Assembly: GCA_032718475.1 (NCBI GenBank)
Contig: JAUCBJ010001863.1
Location: 29,916-93,915 of the forward strand
DNA from: Nemertoderma westbladi
Lineage: Eukaryota; Xenacoelomorpha; Nemertodermatida; Nemertodermatidae
Direction: 5' to 3'
DNA: 64,000 nt
In this document: positions 20,664-33,529 of the stretch, one piece after another
Numbering within the stretch: position 1 is the first letter of the stretch
Layout: each line of letters begins with the position of its first letter
Made by a program: the position numbers and the translations under genes
The notes under the pieces: model-generated
Database searches by the model: none
What the model was told of the DNA's origin: nothing
What the model saw: only the letters and a program-made list of their open reading frames with translations

Positions 20664-22936
20664 TTTGGGTTAAAATGACCCATTATAGTTTTACTCATAA
20701 TAATTGTGCAAAGTCGAATTATGTAAACACGTCAATTTTCCAAGTCAGGGCGATGCTTAATCAACATTGAAAATTCAATTCATCTGTTTGTATGTCTGAT
20801 TGTATGTCGGTGCGTGTGTGTGTATGTGTAATTTGGAAACATGGAAATATTGTCCATGAACCATATTTCCTGTATGGAAGGAACGTCTTAATTAGGCCCT
20901 ACAAACTGCAAAGTGTAGGCCTAGTCAGTGGTAATGTAGCGTTAGGTCCAAATCGGTCCTAATTCTCAATTAAATTATTCCTAACTCTCGTTTAAGTTTT
21001 GGTTCCTTTCAACTCGTCTATGTAAGCTGTGTAAAGTGTAGGACTTAAAAGCTACAGTAACGCTTTCAAATAACGTCCTATTGGATCCTAATAGGATCCT
21101 AATAGGAACCTAATAGGAAATAAATAACCTTTAGAAAATCACTTGGAATTTGCCTAAAGTAAGTCTACCTAGAGTGGCTAAATATCAAAGCTTAGAAGTG
21201 TCTGTCAATCAACCTCCCGGGTTAGCTGAAAGTAGTAAAGAGAGCCGCTTTGTCTAGTGGTTGAGTTGTATTTCCCTTCCCCTGACTTATCTTACAACAA
21301 CAATACTACCCATAGGCTAATGTTAAATATGCAAAGAACACACTACTGGCTTTAACTCAACATCTGGACACATTAACTACCATACAGTAAAGGTATCGCC
21401 GCTTGTGTAAAATAGGCCCGCCAACACGTTGAGTGAGCTACAACAAGAAGTTGGCTGCTAAGGCGTAATCTGATTTTATTCGGACGTCAAACTTTTAATA
21501 ATTTTACTTAAATTATTGTGCGAACTTTTTAGATCTGGCAATTTTACCATTTCCATGGTAAAATAAATATAATTTATAATTAATAATAATATCAATATGC
21601 CAAGAGGTTAAGTTTGTAGAACTAATAAATGAAAATAAACTAATATTTGTTCTATTAATAATTACACAAATATTGTGTTTTACTCTTTATTACTGAAAAT
21701 CTGTTCAATAGTAATAAATACAGTGTGTGATCCTAAATTTATTTGTAAGTTCAATACGATTTCAAATTATTCCAGAGCCCACCAGCCCTCGGACGTTAAC
21801 TATGTGCGGATGTGTGTGGATTTCATCTATTAGAGTTTATATTTTAAATATTATTTACGTCAGACTGTCAGAGGCTGGCAATACAAGGTACAGTAGGAGT
21901 GTAATCTTCCATCGACAACCATACCTCAATTTAATGAACTGAACACTACGCAAACTTTATGCTGAGTCTAGTCCATTCTATACAACTTAATGATTGACAG
22001 GATAGAGAAGAAGTGGACTAGCACAAGCATAGTCTGAGTCAGTCCATCTTCCAGACATCAAAGTAAGCGCCGATTTCCAAGTAAATTCCTAATAAAATCC
22101 AAGTCAAATCCTAAGTGCCTCCAAGTCTGGAATTTGGGCTAAATTTCATTTACAATTAAATCCAAACTCCTATAGTAGTGAATCAGTGACTTGGATCCTA
22201 AGAGGATCCTATTAGGATCCAATACGACGTTATTTGAAAGCGGTACTGTACCAGGCCACCAGGACCTAAAGCTACTGGGACTGGCTGACTCGTATCTGGC
22301 TGTCTGGCTATAATAGCCATAAATATATCATCTAGCTATCTAGGCCTACCGCCTATTGGCAACCAGTAGTCATTCTGTCTGTCATTAGCCTAGGCCTATA
22401 AATTAATAAATTGGGCTAATATATAAAAGTTGTGCTTGAAATGGAAACATTTTTGAGAATCTCTTTTGTGGACAATGTAGCCTGGCAGCCTGGTAGCGTT
22501 AGGTCCACACATCTGTAGGCCTATACTTTGTTACTGCTGAGTTAGGTCAGTAGAAGTAGGTCATCAGATCACGTAGCGTTTAGGTCCCATAGCTTTAGGT
22601 CCTCGGTTTTTGTGTCACTCGCTTCGCTCATTAATCAATAAATCAATCAGTAAATAGTCTGAGTAGTTACGTGAATGATATTATGAAACTCATCTTATAC
22701 ACAGGCTTGTTCAGGTGGAGTTGTCAACATTTCTATGTACCTCTGATCAAAATGAGAAACTCTCGTTTCGTTGTGTCACTCGCTACGCTCGTTATTGAAA
22801 CCAAATCGGATGTAAATAGCATAAGTAACTGGGCCGTAAGTCGCAAATGAGTTTCCACGCTGATAATGCCTCACTTTTGGTCATTTTGAATGATATATTT
22901 ATCAATAATATACTGTGGGTCAATTTGACCCAAACG
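20664..22936. repeat. Imperfect long inverted-repeat block
   Basis: ccgtttgggttaaaatgacc (20664) is mirrored by gggtcaatttgacccaaacgg (about 22918). An inner pair of about 60 bp, 21055-21115 (gctttcaaataacgtcctat and ggatcctaataggatcc), is mirrored at 22185-22250. Between them are shared words such as gcgttaggtcc. This may be a decayed DNA element with degenerate arms. The 71-codon frame at 21727 is not supported. Confidence 0.45.
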
Positions 22937-23480
22937 GTATTTTTTTCTATTAATTATTTAACGAGCAATTTCTTGAATTTTATTACACATTTTGTAAATA
23001 GCTAATACTGTACATTGTAATAGCCTCAATTATTTTATTGGTATTGTTTTGTTTTGGTCTGTTTTATTTGAGTGATGATACTGTATGTGTCTTGTTTTTT
23101 AACTATCGCATACTGCGCCTTTGAACAGAACGTAAAAGTGAAGTTGCGCCTCGGCAATATATAAAGATAAATAATAGATGTTTTATATATCGATGTCGTT
23201 GCCTTTCGTCAAAAAAAGGTGCGATTCTGCAAAAAAAGGCATTGTGTAAAAATTTGGGCTGGGGGGGGGGGGTTGTGGGGTTGCGCCTCAATAACGACAC
23301 TATATTCTACATAGGACATAGGTGTATATTCGGTATATTACTGGGATACATTATACTGTGCAATGAATGTATCTTCAATCTACAGTATATAATGGTGTAC
23401 TGTTAAGTTACTGTTACTGTAGTTACTGCTACTTACGTATTGTATTTACTGATTATCCAATAGTCATGATGTGTATTTAT
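22937..23480. other. Non-coding spacer before the satellite
   Basis: AT-rich with a 12-G run (23261-23272). No supported gene. Confidence 0.45.
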
Positions 23481-23688
23481 AACTTCAGCTCTAGTCACTT
23501 TGGCAATACGATGAAACTATAAAAAATATTCTAGAACACAACAATATTAATAGGGAGATAGGATACTTATCTCTCCACTCAGAAAACCACAGATATGGGG
23601 TTTTCTGACACAATCAAAATTCATTCATCTTCAGCGGAAAGACGTAGCAAATAACAGCTGATTACTTCTATAAATGTAAGTGTTACCT

Positions 23689-23819
23689 GTTCACATATAC
23701 CTGTGGTACCTGTTCACATATACCTGTTCACCATATCAATTTTCATATTTATAACTTCTATCCCACTCAACGAGATAAAGTATCTTAAATGAAAGTCAAA
23801 AGAACAGGTAATGTTCATG
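23689..23819. repeat. Satellite monomer with internal inversion, copy 1
   Basis: The segment about 23731-23811 is the reverse complement of the normal monomer part (cctgttcttttgac... to gaaaattgatatgg). It is preceded by a short duplication (cacatatacctg twice), and about 110 bp of the normal unit is missing. Confidence 0.75.
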
Positions 23820-25077
23820 AAATAGCTGAGATATTTGAGGTGAATTATTGTATTATAAGTCAACTTCAGCTCTAGTCACTTTGGCAATACGATGAAACTA
23901 TAATAAATATTCTAGAACACAACAATATTAACAGGGAGATAGGCTACTTATCTCTCCTCTCAGACAGCCACAGATAGGGGGTGTTCCAACGCAATCAAAA
24001 TTCATCCATCTCCAGCGGAAAGACGTAGCAAATAACAGCTGATTACTTCTATAAATGTAAGTGTTACCTGTTCTTTTGACGTTCATTTAAGATTCTCTAT
24101 CTCGTGGAGTGGGATAGAAGTTATAAATATGAAAATTGATATGGTTTTTTAAAAAAATCAGAGGATATTTTGATAAATTATTGCAGAAAAATACCAAGGA
24201 TTTTGACATGGATTTAATACTTAATTATGTTCATGAAATAGCTGAGATATTTGAGGTGAATTATTGTATTATGAGTCAACTTCAGCTCTAGTCACTTTGG
24301 CAATACGAATTGATATGGTTTTTGAAAAAAATCAGAGGATATTTTGATAAATTATTGCAGAAAAATACCAAGGAATTTGACATGGATTTAATACTTAATT
24401 ATGTTCATGAAATAGCTGAGATATTTGAGGTGAATTATTGTATTATGAGTCAACTTCAGCTCTAGTCACTTTGGCAATACGATGAAACTATAATAAATAT
24501 TCTAGAACACAACAATATTAACAGGGAGATAGGCTATACTTATCTCTCCACTCAGACAGCCACAGATAGGGGGTGTTCCAACGCAATCAAAATTCATCCA
24601 TCTCCAGCGGAAAGACGTAGCAAATAACAGCTGATTACTGCTATAAATGTAAGTGTTACCTGTTCTTTTGACGTTCATTTAAGATTCTCTATCTCGTGGA
24701 GTGGGATAGAAGTTATAAATAAGAAAATCGATGTGGTTTTTGAAAAAAATCAGAGGATATTTTGATAAATTATTGCAGAAAAACACCAATGATTTTGACA
24801 TGGCTTTAATACTTCATTATGTTCATGAAATAGCTGAGATATTTGAGGTGAATTATTGTATTATGAGTTAACTTCAGCTCTAGTCACTTTGGCAATACGA
24901 TGAAACTATAAAAAATATTCTAGAACACAACAATATTAATAGGGAGATAGGATACTTATCTCTCCACTCAGAAAGCCACAGATATGGGGTTTTCTGACAC
25001 AATCAAAATTCATTCATCTTCAGCGGAAAGACGTAGCAAATAACAGCTGATTACTTCTATAAATGTAAGTGTTACCT

Positions 25078-25208
25078 GTTCACATATACCTGTGGTACCT
25101 GTTCACATATACCTGTTCACCATATCAATTTTCATATTTATAACTTCTATCCCACTCAACGAGATAAAGTATCTTAAATGAAAGTCAAAAGAACAGGTAA
25201 TGTTCATG
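25078..25208. repeat. Satellite monomer with internal inversion, copy 2
   Basis: The same inverted segment, duplication and deletion as at 23689-23819 (inverted part about 25120-25200). The rearranged monomer was therefore copied as part of a larger unit spanning roughly 23481-24869. Confidence 0.75.
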
Positions 25209-28200
25209 AAATAGCTGAGATATTTGAGGTGAATTATTGTATTATAAGTCAACTTCAGCTCTAGTCACTTTGGCAATACGATGAAACTATAATAAATATT
25301 CTAGAACACAACAATATTAACAGGGAGATAGGCTACTTATCTCTCCTCTCAGACAGCCACAGATAGGGGGTGTTCCAACGCAATCAAAATTCATCCATCT
25401 CCAGCGGAAAGACGTAGCAAATAACAGCTGATTACTTCTATAAATGTAAGTGTTACCTGTTCTTTTGACGTTCATTTAAGATTCTCTATCTCGTGGAGTG
25501 GGATAGAAGTTATAAATATGAAAATTGATATGGTTTTTTAAAAAAATCAGAGGATATTTTGATAAATTATTGCAGAAAAATACCAAGGATTTTGACATGG
25601 ATTTAATACTTCATTATGTTCATGAAATAGCTGAGATATTTGAGGTGAATTATTGTATTATGAGACAACTTCAGCTCTAGTCACTTTGGCAATACGATGA
25701 AACTATAAAAAATATTCTAGAACCCAACAATATTAATAGGGAGATAGGATACTTATCTCTCCACTCAGAAAGCCACAGATAGGGGGTGTTCCAACGCAAT
25801 CAAAATTCATCCATCTCCAGCGGAAAGACGTAGCAAATAACAGCTGATTACTTCTATAAATGTAAGTGTTACCTGTTCTTTTGACTTTCATTTAAGATAC
25901 TTTATCTCGTTGAGTGGGATAGAAGTTATAAATATGAAAATTGATATGGTTTTTGAAAAAAATCAGAGGATATTTTGATAAATTATTGCAGAAAAATACC
26001 AAGGAATTTGACATGGATTTAATACTTAATTATGTTCATGAAATAGCTGAGATAATTGAGGTGAATTATTGTATTATGAGTCAACTTCAGCTCTAGTCAC
26101 TTTGGCAATACGATGAAACTTTAATAAATATTCTAGAACACAACAATATTAACTGGGAGATAGGCTATACTTATCTCTCCACTCAGACAGCCACAGATAG
26201 GGGGTGTTCCAACGCAATCAAAATTCATCCATCTCCAGCGGAAAGACGTAGCAAATAACAGCTGATTACTGCTATAAATGTAAGTGTTACCTGTTCTTTT
26301 GACGTTCATCTAAGATTCTCTATCTCGTGGAGTGGGATAGAAGTTATAAATAAGAAAATCGATGTGGTTTTTGAAAAAAATCAGAGAATATTTTGATAAA
26401 TTATTGCAGAAAAACACCAATGATTTTGACATGGCTTTAATACTTCATTATGTTCATGAAATAGCTGAGATATTTGAGGTGAATTATTGTATTATGAGTT
26501 AACTTCAGTTCTAGTCACTTTGGCAATACGATGAAACTATAAAAAATATTCTAGAACACAACAATATTAATAGGGAGATAGGATACTTATCTCTCCACTC
26601 AGAAAGCCACAGATGGGGGGTGTTCTGACACAATAAAAATTCATCCATCTCCAGCGGAAAGACGTAGCAAATAACAGCTGATTACTTCTATAAATGTAAG
26701 TGTTACCTGTTCTTTTGACGTTCATTTAAGATTCTCTATCTCGTGGAGTGGGATAGAAGTTATAAATATGAAAATTGATATGGTTTTTGAAAAAAATCAG
26801 AGGATATTTTGATAAATTATTGCAGAAAAATACCAAGGATTTTGACATCGATTTAATACTTCATTATGTTCATGAAATAGTTGAGATATTTGAGGTGAAT
26901 TATTGTATTATGAGACAACTTGAGCTCTAGTCACTTTGGCAATACGATGAAACTATAAAAAATATTCTAGAACACAACAATATTAATAGGGAGATAGGAT
27001 ACTTATCTCTCCACTCAGAAAGCCACAGATAGGGGGTGTTCCAACGCAATCAAAATTCATCCATCTCCAGCGGAAAGACGTAGCAAATAACAGCAGATTA
27101 CTTCTATAAATGTAAGTGTTACCTGTTCTTTTGACTTTCATTTAAGATACTTTATCTCGTTGAGTGGGATAGAAGTTATTAATATGAAAATTGATATGGT
27201 TTTTGAAAAAAATCAGAGGATATTTTGATAAATTATTGCAGAAAAATACCAAGGAATTTGACATGGATTTAATACTTCATTATGTTCATGAAATAGCTGA
27301 GATATTTGAGGTGAATTATTGTATTATGAGTCAACTTCAGCTCTAGTCACTTTGGCAATACGATGAAACTTTAATAAATATTCTAGAACACAACAATATT
27401 AACAGGGAGATAGGCTACTTATCTCTCCACTCAGACAGCCACAGATAGGGGGTGTTCCAACGCAATCAAAATTCATCCATCTCCAGCGGAAAGACGTAGC
27501 AAATAACAGCTGATTACTGCTATAAATGTAAGTGTTACCTGTTCTTTTGACGTTCATCTAAGATTCTCTATCTCGTGGAGTGGGATAGAAGTTATAAATA
27601 AGAAAATCGATTTGGTTTTTGAAAAAAATCAGAGAATATTTTGATAAATTATTGCAGAAAAACACCAATGATTTTGACATGGCTTTAATACTTCATTATG
27701 TTCATGAAATAGCTGAGATATTTGAGGTGAATTATTGTATTATGAGTTAACTTCAGCTCTAGTCACTTTGGCAATACGATGAAACTATAAAAAATATTCT
27801 AGAACACAACAATATTAATAGGGAGATAGGATACTTATCTCTCCACTCAGAAAGCCACAGATGGGGGGTGTTCTGACACAATCAAAATTCATCCATCTCC
27901 AGCGGAAAGACGTAGCAAATAACAGCTGATTACTTCTATAAATGTAAGTGTTACCTGTTCTTTTGACGTTCATTTAAGATTCTCTATCTCGTGGAGTGGG
28001 ATAGAAGTTATAAATATGAAAATTGATATGGTTTTTGAAAAAAATCAGAGGATATTTTGATAAATTATTGCAGAAAAATACCAAGGATTTTGACATCGAT
28101 TTAATACTTCATTATGTTCATGAAATAGCTGAGATATTTGAGGTGAATTATTGCATTACATAATAACTTTAGCTCCAGCCACTTTAGCAATACGATGAAA

Positions 28201-31200
28201 CTATAAAAAATATTCTAGAACACAACAATATTAATAGGGAGATAGGATACTTATCTCTCCACTCAGAAAGCCACAGATGGGGGGTGTTCTGACACAATAA
28301 AAATTCATCCATCTCCAGCGGAAAGACGTAGCAAATAACAGCTGATTACTTCTATAAATGTAAGTGTTACCTGTTCTTTTGACGTTCATTTAAGATTCTC
28401 TATCTCGTGGAGTGGGATAGAAGTTATAAATATGAAAATTGATATGGTTTTTGAAAAAAATCAGAGGATATTTTGATAAATTATTGCAGAAAAATACCAA
28501 GGATTTTGACATCGATTTAATACTTCATTATGTTCATGAAATAGTTGAGATATTTGAGGTGAATTATTGTATTATGAGACAACTTGAGCTCTAGTCACTT
28601 TGGCAATACGATGAAACTATAAAAAATATTCTAGAACACAACAATATTAATAGGGAGATAGGATACTTATCTCTCCACTCAGAAAGCCACAGATAGGGGG
28701 TGTTCCAACGCAATCAAAATTCATCCATCTCCAGCGGAAAGACGTAGCAAATAACAGCAGATTACTTCTATAAATGTAAGTGTTACCTGTTCTTTTGACT
28801 TTCATTTAAGATACTTTATCTCGTTGAGTGGGATAGAAGTTATTAATATGAAAATTGATATGGTTTTTGAAAAAAATCAGAGGATATTTTGATAAATTAT
28901 TGCAGAAAAATACCAAGGAATTTGACATGGATTTAATACTTCATTATGTTCATGAAATAGCTGAGATATTTGAGGTGAATTATTGTATTATGAGTCAACT
29001 TCAGCTCTAGTCACTTTGGCAATACGATGAAACTTTAATAAATATTCTAGAACACAACAATATTAACAGGGAGATAGGCTACTTATCTCTCCACTCAGAC
29101 AGCCACAGATAGGGGGTGTTCCAACGCAATCAAAATTCATCCATCTCCAGCGGAAAGACGTAGCAAATAACAGCTGATTACTGCTATAAATGTAAGTGTT
29201 ACCTGTTCTTTTGACGTTCATTTAAGATTCTCTATCTCGTGGAGTGGGATAGAAGTTATAAATATGAAAATCGATATGATTTTTGTAAAAAATCAGAGGA
29301 TATTTTGATAAATTATTGCAGAAAAACACCAAGGATTTTGACATTGCTTTAATACTTCATTATGTTCATGAAATAGCTGAGATATTTGAGATGAATTATT
29401 GCATTACATAATAACTTTAGCTCCAGCCACTTTAGCAATACGATGAAACTATAATAAATATTCTAGAACACAACAATATTAATAGGGAGATAGGCTACTT
29501 ATTTCTCAAATCAGACAGCCACAGATGGGGGGTGTTCTGACACAATCAAAATTCATCCATCTCCAGCGGAAAGACATAGCAAATAACAGCTGATTACTTC
29601 TATAAATGTAAGTGTTACCTGTTCTTTTGACATTCATTTAAGATTCTCTATCTCGTGGAGTGGGATAGAAGTTATAAATATGAAAATTGATATGGTTTTT
29701 TAAAAAAATCAGAGGATATTTTGATAAATTATTGCAGAAAAATACCAAGGAATTTGACATGGATTTAATACTTAATTATGTTCATGAAATAGCTGAGATA
29801 TTTCAGGTGAATTATTGTATTATGAGTCAACTTCAGCTCTAGTCACTTTGGCAATACGATGAAACTTTAATAAATATTCTAGAACACAACAATATTAACT
29901 GGGAGATAGGCTATACTTATCTCTCCACTCAGACAGCCACAGATAGGGGGTGTTCCAACGCAATCAAAATTCATCCATCTCCAGCGGAAAGACGTAGCAA
30001 ATAACAGCTGATTACTGCTATAAATGTAAGTGTTACCTGTTCTTTTGACGTTCATCTAAGATTCTCTATCTCGTGGAGTGGGATAGAAGTTATAAATAAG
30101 AAAATCGATGTGGTTTTTGAAAAAAATCAGAGAATATTTTGATAAATTATTGCAGAAAAACACCAATGATTTTGACATGGCTTTAATACTTCATTATGTT
30201 CATGAAATAGCTGAGATATTTGAGGTGAATTATTGTATTATGAGTTAACTTCAGCTCTAGTCACTTTGGCAATACGATGAAACTATAAAAAATATTCTAG
30301 AACACAACAATATTAATAGGGAGATAGGATACTTATCTCTCCACTCAGAAAGCCACAGATGGGGGGTGTTCTGACACAATCAAAATTCATCCATCTCCAG
30401 CGGAAAGACGTAGCAAATAACAGCTGATTACTTCTATAAATGTAAGTGTTACCTGTTCTTTTGACGTTCATTTAAGATTCTCTATCTCGTGGAGTGGGAT
30501 AGAAGTTATAAATATGAAAATTGATATGGTTTTTGAAAAAAATCAGAGGATATTTTGATAAATTATTGCAGAAAAATACCAAGGATTTTGACATCGATTT
30601 AATACTTCATTATGTTCATGAAATAGCTGAGATATTTGAGGTGAATTATTGTATTAAGACAACTTGAGCTCTAGTCACTTTGGCAATACGATGAAACTAT
30701 AAAAAATATTCTAGAACACAACAATATTAATAGGGAGATAGGATACTTATCTCTCCACTCAGAAAGCCACAGATAGGGGGTGTTCCAACGCAATCAAAAT
30801 TCATCCATCTCCAGCGGAAAGACGTAGCAAATAACAGCAGATTACTTCTATATGTAAGTGTTACCTGTTCTTTTGACTTTCATTTAAGATACTTTATCTC
30901 GTTGAGTGGGATAGAAGTTATTAATATGAAAATTGATATGGTTTTTGAAAAAAATCAGAGGATATTTTGATAAATTATTGCAGAAAAATACCAAGGAATT
31001 TGACATGGATTTAATACTTCATTATGTTCATGAAATAGCTGAGATATTTGAGGTGAATTATTGTATTATGAGTCAACTTCAGCTCTAGTCACTTTGGCAA
31101 TACGATGAAACTATAATAAATATTCTAGAACACAACAATATTAACAGGGAGATAGGCTCTTATCTCTCCACTCAGACAGCCACAGATAGGGGGTGTTCCA

Positions 31201-33529
31201 ACGCAATCAAAATTCATCCATCTCCAGCGGAAAGACATAGCAAATAACAGCTGATTACTGCTATAAATGTAAGTGTTACCTGTTCTTTTGACGTTCATTT
31301 AAGATTCTCTATCTCGTGGAGTGGGATAGAAGTTATAAATATGAAAATCGATATGATTTTTGTAAAAAATCAGAGGATATTTTGATAAATTATTGCAGAA
31401 AAACACCAAGGATTTTGACATTGCTTTAATACTTCATTATGTTCATGAAATAGCTGAGATATTTGAGGTGAATTATTGCATTACATAATAACTTTAGCTC
31501 CAGCCACTTTAGCAATACGATGAAACTATAATAAATATTCTAGAACACAACAATATTAATAGGGAGATAGGCTACTTATTTCTCAAATCAGACAGCCACA
31601 GATGGGGGGTGTTCTGACACAATCAAAATTCATCCATCTCCAGCGGAAAGACATAGCAAATAACAGCTGATTACTTCTATAAATGTAAGTGTTACCTGTT
31701 CTTTTGACTTTCATTTAAGATTCTTTATCTCGTGGAGTGGGATAGAAGTTATAAATATGAAAATTGATATGGTTTTTGAAAAAAATCAGAGGATATTTTG
31801 ATAAATTATTGCATAAAAATACCAAGGATTTTGACATGGATTTAATACTTCATTATGTTCATGAAATAGCTGAGATACTTGAGGTGAATTATTGCATTAC
31901 ATAATAACTTTAGCTCCAACCACTTTAGCAATACGATGAAACTATAATAAATATTCTAGAACACAACAATATTAATAGGGAGATAGGCTACTTATCTCTC
32001 AACTCATACAACCACAGATAGGGGGTTTTCTGACACAATCAAAATTCATTCATCTTCAGCGGAAAGACGTAGCAAATAACAGCTGATTACTTCTATAAAT
32101 GTAAGTGTTACCTGTTCTTTTGATTTTCATTTAAGATTATCTATCTCGTGGAGTGGGTTAGAAGTTATAAATATTAAAATCGATATGGTTAAAGTAAAGA
32201 ATCAGAGGATATTTTGATAAATTATTGCAGAAAAACACCAATTATTTTGACATGGCTTTAATACTTCATTATGTTCATGAAATAGCTGAGATATTTGAGG
32301 TGAATTATTGCATTACTTTTATTTTATTATTAATTTTAGCTCCAGCCACTTTAGCAATACGATGAAACAATAATAAATATTCTAGAACACAGCAATATTA
32401 ATAGGGAGATAGGATACTTATCTCTCCACCCAGAAAGCCACAGATAGGGGGTGTTCCAACGCAATCAAAATTAATCCATCTCCAGCGGAAAGACGTAGCA
32501 AATAACAGCTGATTACTTCTATAAATGTAAGTGTTACCTGTTCTTTTGACTTTCATTTAAGATACTTTATCTCGTTGAGTGGGATAGAAGTTATAAATAT
32601 GAAAATCGATATGATTTTTGTAAAAAATCAGAGGATATTTTGATAAATTATTGCAGAAAAACACCAAGGATTTTGACATGGCTTTAATACTTCATTATGT
32701 TCATGAAATAGCTGAGATATTTGAGGTGAATTATTGCATTAATTACATAATAACTTTAGCTCCAGCCACTTTAGCAATACGATGAAACTATAATAAATAT
32801 TCTAGAACACAACAATATTAATAGGGAGATAGGCTACTTATTTCTCAACTCAGACAGCCACAGATAGGGGGTGTTCCAACGCAATCAAAATTCATCCATC
32901 TCCAGCGGAAAGACGTAGCAAATAACAGCTGATTACTTCTATAAATGTAAGTGTTACCTGTTCTTTTGACGTTCATTTAAGATTCTCTATCTCGTGGAGT
33001 GGGATAGAAGTTATAAATATGAAAATTGATATGGTTTTTTAAAAAAATCAGAGGATATTTTGATAAATTATTGCAGAAAAATACCAAGGATTTTGACATG
33101 GATTTAATACTTCATTATGTTCATGAAATAGCTGAGATATTTGAGGTTAATTATTGTATTATAAGTCAACTTCAGCTCTAGTCACTTTGGCAATACGATG
33201 AAACTATAATAAATATTCTAGAACACAACAATATTGACAGGGAGATAGGCTACTTATCTCTCCTCTCAGACAGCCACAGATAGGGGGTGTTCCAACGCAA
33301 TCAAAATTCATCCATCTCCAGCGGAAAGACGTAGCAAATAACAGCTGATTACTTCTATAAATGTAAGTGTTACCTGTTCTTTTGACGTTCATTTAAGATT
33401 CTCTATCTCGTGGAGTGGGATAGAAGTTATAAATATGAAAATTGATATGGTTTTTTAAAAAAATCAGAGGATATTTTGATAAATTATTGCAGAAAAATAC
33501 CAAGGATTTTGACATGGATTTAATACTTC

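Larger units (their letters stand above)
23481..33529. repeat. ~416-bp satellite array, ~24 monomers
   Basis: Each monomer contains, in order: cttcagctctagtcactttgg, aatattctagaacacaacaa, a GGGAGATAGG box, a gataggggg(t/g) box, ccagcggaaagacgtagcaa, ctataaatgtaagtgttacc, ctcgt(g/t)gagtgggatagaag, aatcagaggatattttgata, and ttcatgaaatagctgag. Starts (cttcag) fall at 23483, 23864, 24280, 24454, 24872, 25253, 25669, 26085, 26503 and onward, mostly 416-418 apart. Shorter steps of 381 and 174 mark rearranged or deleted monomers. Subtypes recur in order, indicating higher-order repeats. The array ends abruptly at 33529 where the LTR begins. No reading frame is conserved between monomers, so small ORFs here are chance. 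Confidence 0.9.

Noticed and set aside
23481-33529. Small ORFs inside the satellite (e.g. 33204-33392)
   Set aside because: No frame is kept open across monomers and no start codon is conserved.
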